Source: Planctomycetia bacterium | GTDB taxonomy: Bacteria; Planctomycetota; Planctomycetia; Pirellulales; Thermoguttaceae | NCBI GenBank assembly: GCA_030537455.1 | Contig: JAUNMR010000008.1 | Span: 77,667 to 126,504 of the forward strand | Direction: 5' to 3' | DNA: 48,838 nt | Shown here: positions 44,447 through 48,838 of the stretch, piece after piece | Position numbering within the stretch: position 1 is the first letter of the stretch | Layout of the letters: each line of letters begins with the position of its first letter | Position numbers and translations under genes: made by a program | The notes under the pieces: generated by a model | Database searches by the model: none | Told to the model about the DNA's origin: nothing | What the model saw: only the letters and a program-made list of their open reading frames with translations

Positions 44447-46186
44447 TCAACGTTCCAACGTCGGTTCCACCCAGATCGAATGATCGCTGGTATTGCCGTT
44501 TCCACCGTCCTCAGTAACGAGTTCAAGCGTCTTAACCTTGGACACGTCGATCGTCGCGTCACGTCGCTCGTGGTCGCGCACTAACTCCGAACGGAATAGC
44601 TCTTGACCGTCGCCGCGAACGACAAAAACCACCGAACCGGGACTGTTGTCCTGCAAACCATATCCAAATCGTAACTTAGACCATTGACCGTTCAGTTCAA
44701 GCCCCAAGACGCTTGGAGCGTGTGCACACAGTCCACTGGCGTAACCATGGTCGCCTAGTCGAAGCATAACGCCGTCAAAGGAAACGCCACGACCTAAACG
44801 AGCCCAGCCCACCGTGGTCGGATCGAAGTTAATAAAAGTCAGGTCAACAGATTTAACGTCATCGTGCACGCTCGAGAGCGTCGTAATATCTTTGTTGGTT
44901 ATCGTTTGTATCAACGCTTCGCAAAGTTCCTTATATTCAGGCTCCTCCACAAAGCGCGTCTGTGCCAAATCTTTGAGAGTCTCTGCGTCACGTCTTTGAA
45001 CCGCATTTGAAATCGCCTGGAATTTAAACGAACGTTCAATCGGTTCAAACTCCCCCTCTGCGCCATTAGGATTATAAGCAACCTTGAATAGCGAAATCGT
45101 ATCGATATCACGTACGGCGCTAATACGTAGTTCCGACGGTTCCGGCGACGCCTCGGTTAAAGTGATTTCGAAAGCGCCGTCTTTATCGGGCACAGTCGTC
45201 CATGTCTTAGCGTCGTAATCAGATTGGCGCGAGTCTAGATCTTCGTAGAAAACTAACGCCAGTGGTTCTTTAGACGCATTTATTTTACCGGTGAACTTAA
45301 TAGACGTCTCAGTAAGACGTTCGGCTTTTAATTCCTCCAAGGCAACGTCCGCGGGTCGACGTTGTGGCGCCAGACCGCTAATGGCCGGTACCACAGACAG
45401 ACGTAGCGCTTCGGAATAAGTTAGAAACGCGCCCTTGCCTTCCCCGCGCAGTTCACGACCATAGGTGTGATTACCGCCGCCCATGAGCGCGGAACCCAGT
45501 TCTCTATGCTCTACCGAAGTCTCGCAATCGTGAGGAAGAGTTAACGCATGACCTAATTCATGCGCGATTCCGCCAATATAATGCGAATTAAATTCGCCGA
45601 CGGAGCACGGTCGATGATAATAGCCGCCGGGTTCCTTACTAGAGAGCTTCTCCGGATCGAGCATGGGGTCGTCGTAAAACCATGCCGTCCCATTGAAAGA
45701 GGAGCCCGCGCCAACAAAGGAGGCAACCTCGGTCGCACGACCTTCCTCGTCCCAATGTAAACCCTGCTGAAAGATCACTACGACATGCTGATTGACGTCG
45801 ATACCCATTTTGGCAAGCGCTTCAGCCACAACGTTGCGCACTTGCCAAGCCGAATTACGTCCATAGACCGACTGCTCTTCCGGCGCCTGGACATGATACA
45901 GCTTTAACTTACCGGGTTCTTCTTCCTCAAGTCCAAAGGTCGTCATAGAGCCGAACCCGTTGCGCTCCATTTCAGCGCGATAAAACTCTTGAACGTTAGC
46001 CATAACGCGATAGAGTCGCTCGGCGCGATCCGGATTTGGCGTACAATCTGCCGGGGAAAAATACACGCATTTCAAGGGGCGTGTCTGACCGCTAAATTCT
46101 GCGCCACCGCTATTCGCAACGTACGACGTCACCGCAAGTAGCGCAACAAAAAGAATTCGCCATATTTGGCGCGTTTGTGTCTTCAT
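44447..46186 (-). CDS. Secreted metzincin-like metalloprotease with NPCBM domain
   Basis: A 579-aa exported protein. The signal peptide (IWRILFVALLAVTSYVA) is followed by a catalytic domain with IAHELGHALTLPHD (207-220). This gives HExxH plus a third His at the metzincin spacing (His209, Glu210, His213, His219), but with Thr at the usual Gly of HExxHxxGxxH. The last 140 residues form an NPCBM (novel putative carbohydrate-binding) domain: FINFDPTTVGWARLGRGVSFDG, then YASGLCAHAPS and LRFGYGLQDN. The combination suggests a protease acting on glycoproteins or mucin-like substrates. ATG 46186 has AAAGG upstream. Confidence 0.88.
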   Translation of the reverse strand: MKTQTRQIWRILFVALLAVTSYVANSGGAEFSGQTRPLKCVYFSPADCTPNPDRAERLYRVMANVQEFYRAEMERNGFGSMTTFGLEEEEPGKLKLYHVQAPEEQSVYGRNSAWQVRNVVAEALAKMGIDVNQHVVVIFQQGLHWDEEGRATEVASFVGAGSSFNGTAWFYDDPMLDPEKLSSKEPGGYYHRPCSVGEFNSHYIGGIAHELGHALTLPHDCETSVEHRELGSALMGGGNHTYGRELRGEGKGAFLTYSEALRLSVVPAISGLAPQRRPADVALEELKAERLTETSIKFTGKINASKEPLALVFYEDLDSRQSDYDAKTWTTVPDKDGAFEITLTEASPEPSELRISAVRDIDTISLFKVAYNPNGAEGEFEPIERSFKFQAISNAVQRRDAETLKDLAQTRFVEEPEYKELCEALIQTITNKDITTLSSVHDDVKSVDLTFINFDPTTVGWARLGRGVSFDGVMLRLGDHGYASGLCAHAPSVLGLELNGQWSKLRFGYGLQDNSPGSVVFVVRGDGQELFRSELVRDHERRDATIDVSKVKTLELVTEDGGNGNTSDHSIWVEPTLER

Positions 46187-46445
46187 GGTTGTTTATGCCT
46201 TTTGTTACTGCCGCTAACATCTGAGCCATCCTATTGATTGGCGTTAGCATTATAAGACATGAACTTATAAAAATAAATAGTCCAGACGTCGCTGACCAAT
46301 GTGCACAAACCGATATCATGTTATCATAACAACGACTCTATCATTAACGACCACGACACATTAGAAATATCGTCCATGCAATCTGTTCTCAATAATTGTG
46401 CTAGAAGTTTCTTCCACAAGTAAGAGATTTAGCTCATAAATACGC

Positions 46446-46474
46446 TTGATCGTGACACAACAGTGTGCTAAACT
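46446..46474 (+). promoter_or_regulatory. Promoter of the oxidoreductase gene
   Basis: TTGATC, a 17-base spacer and TAAACT, about 150 bases before the start codon. The rest of the 430-base divergent gap (46187-46621) shows no gene or repeat. Confidence 0.4.
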
Positions 46475-46621
46475 CAGAGCAAACAGCGGCGTTGGCTTCG
46501 GGGTAATTAACTTTGCTCCACGTCGGCGCCTAGCGTGTAACCACGTCATTTTACGAATAGACGCTTAATCGCTTTTTTGAGCTTCCTAACGCACAAATTT
46601 GTTAGTAACAGGAGTTGTACA

Positions 46622-47938
46622 ATGACATTAAATCGTCGTCAATTTCTTAAGTCGTCGACATATAGCGCACTTGCGCTAGGCGCGGCGTCCTTTGCCTCGC
46701 CGGCAATCGTTCGCGCTCAAAACGTCAATAGTAAATTGCAAATCGCTGTCGTTGGTATCGCTGGTCGTGGCGCCGGCAATATTAGCGAATTGCTCGGTGG
46801 TTCAAAGGATCTGGTCGAATTAGTCGCTCTTTGCGACGTCGACGATAACAATCTTGAGTCCCAGGGCGCTAAATTCCCGGACGCCAAACGCTTTTTCGAC
46901 TATCGTACGATGTTCGACGAAGCGCCCAACCTTGACGGCGTTCTCGTGAGCACCCCGGATCATACTCACTCCGTTGTGGCGATGGCGGCTATGAAACGCG
47001 GCATGGCGTGCTTCTGCGAAAAGCCCTTGGCGCACGACGTGGCTGAAATCCGTCAGATGCAAAAGATTGCAAAGGAAAAGAACCTGTCGACGCAGATGGG
47101 GACGATCATTCACGCGACGGAAAACTACCGACGCGTCGTGGAACTGATTCAGAGCGGTTCTATTGGCGAAGTCACCGATGTTCACGTCTGGTGCTTCAAG
47201 GGTTGGGGCGGCTACCCCGAACCGGAAAAACAAAAGTTCGATATTCCACAAAATATCCATTGGGATCAATGGCTCGGACCTGCACAAGAAATCGACTACA
47301 ATCCCTGCTACTTGCCCGCTAGATGGAGAGGATATTGGCCGTTTGGCACCGGTACCTTCGGCGATATGGCGTGCCACCTCATGGATCTGCCGTTTTGGGC
47401 GCTTGATTTGCAGTACCCCAAAACGATTCACGCGACGACCGACCATGAAATCAGCGACATTTGCTGTCCGCTCGACGTCGAATGCCGTTATGAATTCGAA
47501 GTCAATGGCAAGACTCTCCCCCTGACCTGGTATGACGGCAAACGTCGTCCCGAAGTTATTGCGCAGAAGAACCTCGAAAATCTCTCTATGGGCGTCATCT
47601 TTGTCGGTACCGAGGGCATTCTTGAGGCCGATTACGGTACGATCAGACTCTACCCGCAAGACAAATACGAAAAGTTCGAACGTCCCGCCAAATCGATTCC
47701 GTCTTCACCTGGTCATCATCGCGAATGGATCGACTCGATCCTCAACAAGCGCGAAACCGAACCGCTGTGCAATTTCCAATACGCCGGTCGTCTCGCTGAA
47801 GCGGTACAACTCGGCGCTGTCTCGCTACGCGCTGGCAAAACCAAGTTGGAATGGGATCCCGAGCTATGTAAGGTCACGAATAACGAAGACGCCAATAAGT
47901 TCATCTGTACCGAACATCGTCCCGGATGGGATATCTAA
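46622..47938 (+). CDS. Tat-exported Gfo/Idh/MocA oxidoreductase
   Basis: A 438-aa NAD(P)-dependent sugar oxidoreductase-like protein. A twin-arginine leader (LNRRQFLKSS, then YSALALGAASFASPAIVRA) precedes the Rossmann fold VVGIAGRGAGN. CEKPLAHD carries the family's EKP motif. GFGTGTFGDMACHLMDLPFWAL-like sequence (here PFGTGTFGDMACH) marks the substrate domain with a His. Planctomycetes carry many such exported members, probably binding their cofactor before export. ATG 46622 has AGGAG; a longer frame from 46577 lacks it. Likely monocistronic. The substrate is unknown. Confidence 0.92.
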   Translation: MTLNRRQFLKSSTYSALALGAASFASPAIVRAQNVNSKLQIAVVGIAGRGAGNISELLGGSKDLVELVALCDVDDNNLESQGAKFPDAKRFFDYRTMFDEAPNLDGVLVSTPDHTHSVVAMAAMKRGMACFCEKPLAHDVAEIRQMQKIAKEKNLSTQMGTIIHATENYRRVVELIQSGSIGEVTDVHVWCFKGWGGYPEPEKQKFDIPQNIHWDQWLGPAQEIDYNPCYLPARWRGYWPFGTGTFGDMACHLMDLPFWALDLQYPKTIHATTDHEISDICCPLDVECRYEFEVNGKTLPLTWYDGKRRPEVIAQKNLENLSMGVIFVGTEGILEADYGTIRLYPQDKYEKFERPAKSIPSSPGHHREWIDSILNKRETEPLCNFQYAGRLAEAVQLGAVSLRAGKTKLEWDPELCKVTNNEDANKFICTEHRPGWDI

Positions 47939-47971
47939 TAAACGTCGTTGCTATTACTGTAGCGACTTGTT

Positions 47972-48322
47972 CTAAGATACACGCGGAGCGCGTCGATACA
48001 TAGTCGACGCGCTCCGTTTTTGTCTCATCGCGCCGCGTCCAGACTCCGACAACTCACAGTAGAACTGCTCTAGACCGTACCTAATGCACGCGTAGAGATT
48101 TGGCACAAGCTCAACGCGTTTGACCGGTTGACCCTGACCTGTCTTTAGCCATTCTCGGTCGATCCCGAACTCTGAACAGATCTGATACTGCCGAGCGTCC
48201 GATACAGCGGCGGCGCCTGTCTCCCAAGCGGCGACAAGCTTAGAGGAAACTCCCAAGCGCTCCGCTAACTGCCGTTGCGTAAAGCCCAGGATTTTGCGTA
48301 TCTGCTTTACTCTGTCTTTCAA
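47972..48322 (-). CDS. XRE-family transcriptional regulator (downstream member)
   Basis: A 116-aa protein with an N-terminal XRE helix-turn-helix: MKDRVKQIRKILGFTQRQLAERLGVSSKLVAAWE (about residues 1-34). A segment of the phage-repressor type follows (FGIDREWLKTGQGQPVK). Its start overlaps the end of the upstream XRE gene by four bases (ATGA), so the two are coupled. The last residues (about 105-116) are encoded by the terminator hairpin of the convergent gene. No peptidase or oligomerisation domain is seen. Confidence 0.88.
   Translation of the reverse strand: MKDRVKQIRKILGFTQRQLAERLGVSSKLVAAWETGAAAVSDARQYQICSEFGIDREWLKTGQGQPVKRVELVPNLYACIRYGLEQFYCELSESGRGAMRQKRSASTMYRRAPRVS
47984..48021 (+). 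terminator. Terminator of the oxidoreductase gene, inside the opposing XRE gene
   Basis: CGGAGCGCGTCGA and TCGACGCGCTCCG form a perfect 13-bp stem with a 7-base loop, followed by five T residues. The hairpin lies within the last codons of the convergent XRE gene (47972-48322), so those codons double as the terminator. Confidence 0.92.
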
Positions 48323-48738
48323 TCGTCTTTCTCCTCGCTCAACGCGTCGATTGTAATGGTCGCGTCGTTCTTCTTGGTCGGTTTAACGTCGACGTCTTGC
48401 ATTAACGCCCTGGAACGCGTCAGAAAATCGCTCAAACCAAGTAGAAACGCTTGCTTTTCCGACGATCTCAACGCCGAATAAATGCATTCAGCCGCCGTGC
48501 GAACCGCTTGCGAAAGCTCAGGTCCGCGTGGCTCCTCAAACATCTCGCCTTCCCCGTCGACTAACCATGCACGACGCACCCCAAACGTCGTGCAGATCTG
48601 CGCAATTCTTTTCGCATTTGGGGCGTGATAACCGTACTCCCATTGGTTATAGGTAGACTGACCGACGCCAAGCCGAAGCGCCATATCTTCCAGGGTTAAA
48701 TCAAGAACGTTACGCAAGGTCTTCAAGCGGTCTTTCAT
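48319..48738 (-). CDS. XRE-family transcriptional regulator (upstream member)
   Basis: A 139-aa XRE protein paralogous to its downstream neighbour: MKDRLKTLRNVLDLTLEDMALRLGVGQSTYNQWE, then FGVRRAWLVDGEGEMFEEP, the same layout as many prophage Cro/CI-like proteins. The C-terminal 60 residues are helical and charged without a recognised domain. ATG 48738 has AAGGAG. A near-consensus promoter with a palindromic operator lies directly upstream, which suggests autoregulation. Confidence 0.9.
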   Translation of the reverse strand: MKDRLKTLRNVLDLTLEDMALRLGVGQSTYNQWEYGYHAPNAKRIAQICTTFGVRRAWLVDGEGEMFEEPRGPELSQAVRTAAECIYSALRSSEKQAFLLGLSDFLTRSRALMQDVDVKPTKKNDATITIDALSEEKDD

Positions 48739-48760
48739 ATTGTCAACTCCTTAAATTGCC

Positions 48761-48775
48761 TAGTCTATTAGACTA
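48761..48775 (-). promoter_or_regulatory. Palindromic operator over the XRE promoter
   Basis: TAGTCTA-T-TAGACTA is a perfect 7-1-7 inverted repeat. It overlaps the -10 box and expected start point of the XRE promoter, where a bound dimer would block transcription. Confidence 0.7.
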
Positions 48776-48800
48776 TATCGTTCAAAATGGAGGTAGTCAA
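48772..48800 (-). promoter_or_regulatory. Promoter of the XRE pair
   Basis: On the minus strand TTGACT, a 17-base spacer and TATAGT. This is one of the strongest promoter matches in the window, about 35 bases before the start codon of the upstream XRE gene. Confidence 0.75.
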
Positions 48801-48838
48801 TACAAACGAAACGGCGACTCTCCCTGAAAGAGTTTTCT

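Noticed and set aside
1..48838. CRISPR array or insertion sequence
   Set aside because: I saw no regularly spaced direct repeats, transposase or terminal inverted repeats. The only near-identical repeat is the tandem tRNA-Asn.

Overview
The window looks like a chromosomal segment of a Planctomycetota bacterium, possibly a Pirellulales/Thermoguttaceae-like lineage. The lineage is inferred from gene content, not from a marker-gene comparison. The signs are: a DUF1559 protein with a prepilin-type N-terminus beside a small lipoprotein; ribosomal protein L9 with the N-terminal LPKGPNGG extension I associate with planctomycetes; GH106-type glycosidases; Tat-exported Gfo/Idh/MocA and xylose-isomerase-like proteins; and many long secreted proteins with no obvious family. 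Base composition is fairly even and rich in GACGTC/GTCGAC-like words. Most genes have a recognisable AGGAG-type ribosome binding site.

Layout. 1-3.2 kb: two tandem tRNA-Asn genes, an LpxL-like acyltransferase, a decayed UvrD-like helicase lacking its Walker A end, and a one-piece tmRNA gene with promoter and terminator. 3.2-8.5 kb (minus strand): an unknown secreted protein, a GH106-like secreted protein and an AMMECR1-MEMO1 fusion. Just upstream of the fusion gene is a compact, intrinsically terminated structured RNA (8683-8798, minus) that I cannot assign to a family. 9.3-12.8 kb (plus): the translation/replication cluster rplY-pth-rpsF-ssb-rplI, without rpsR, closed by a strong terminator. 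13-17.4 kb (minus): two paralogous TIM-barrel isomerases (one Tat-exported), an alkaline-phosphatase-superfamily protein and ScpB. 17.5-25.4 kb: a Bcp peroxiredoxin, elongator tRNA-Met, a solitary FliM/SctQ-like SpoA protein, an unknown exported protein, a lipoprotein, the DUF1559 pseudopilin and DapF. 25.7-32.6 kb (plus): EF-G, a double-SIS MurQ/GCKR-like protein, a TPP riboswitch followed by Thi4, and a GT2-methyltransferase fusion.

33-39.3 kb: a zinc-ribbon protein (minus), then a four-gene plus-strand run. It consists of a HAD phosphatase, a PfkB/HldE-like kinase, and a ParA-family ATPase translationally coupled to a small helical partner of unknown family. A separate conserved enzyme-like gene follows. 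The ATPase-partner pair is the best candidate here for an undescribed two-gene module. 39.5-44.1 kb: a GH106 rhamnosidase, a secreted nucleoside hydrolase and a GNAT acetyltransferase, probably one catabolic operon. 44.4-48.8 kb: a secreted metzincin-like protease with an NPCBM domain, a Tat-exported Gfo/Idh/MocA oxidoreductase, and two overlapping XRE regulators. The XRE promoter is near consensus and carries a perfect 7-1-7 palindrome over its -10 box.

How the genes may work together: the secreted glycosidases, nucleoside hydrolase, isomerases, oxidoreductase and NPCBM protease suggest scavenging of complex glycans. The rest is mainly housekeeping. The helicase remnant near ssrA and the XRE pair at the right edge are the only hints of mobile or foreign DNA. 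All calls come from reading the sequence; no database search was run.
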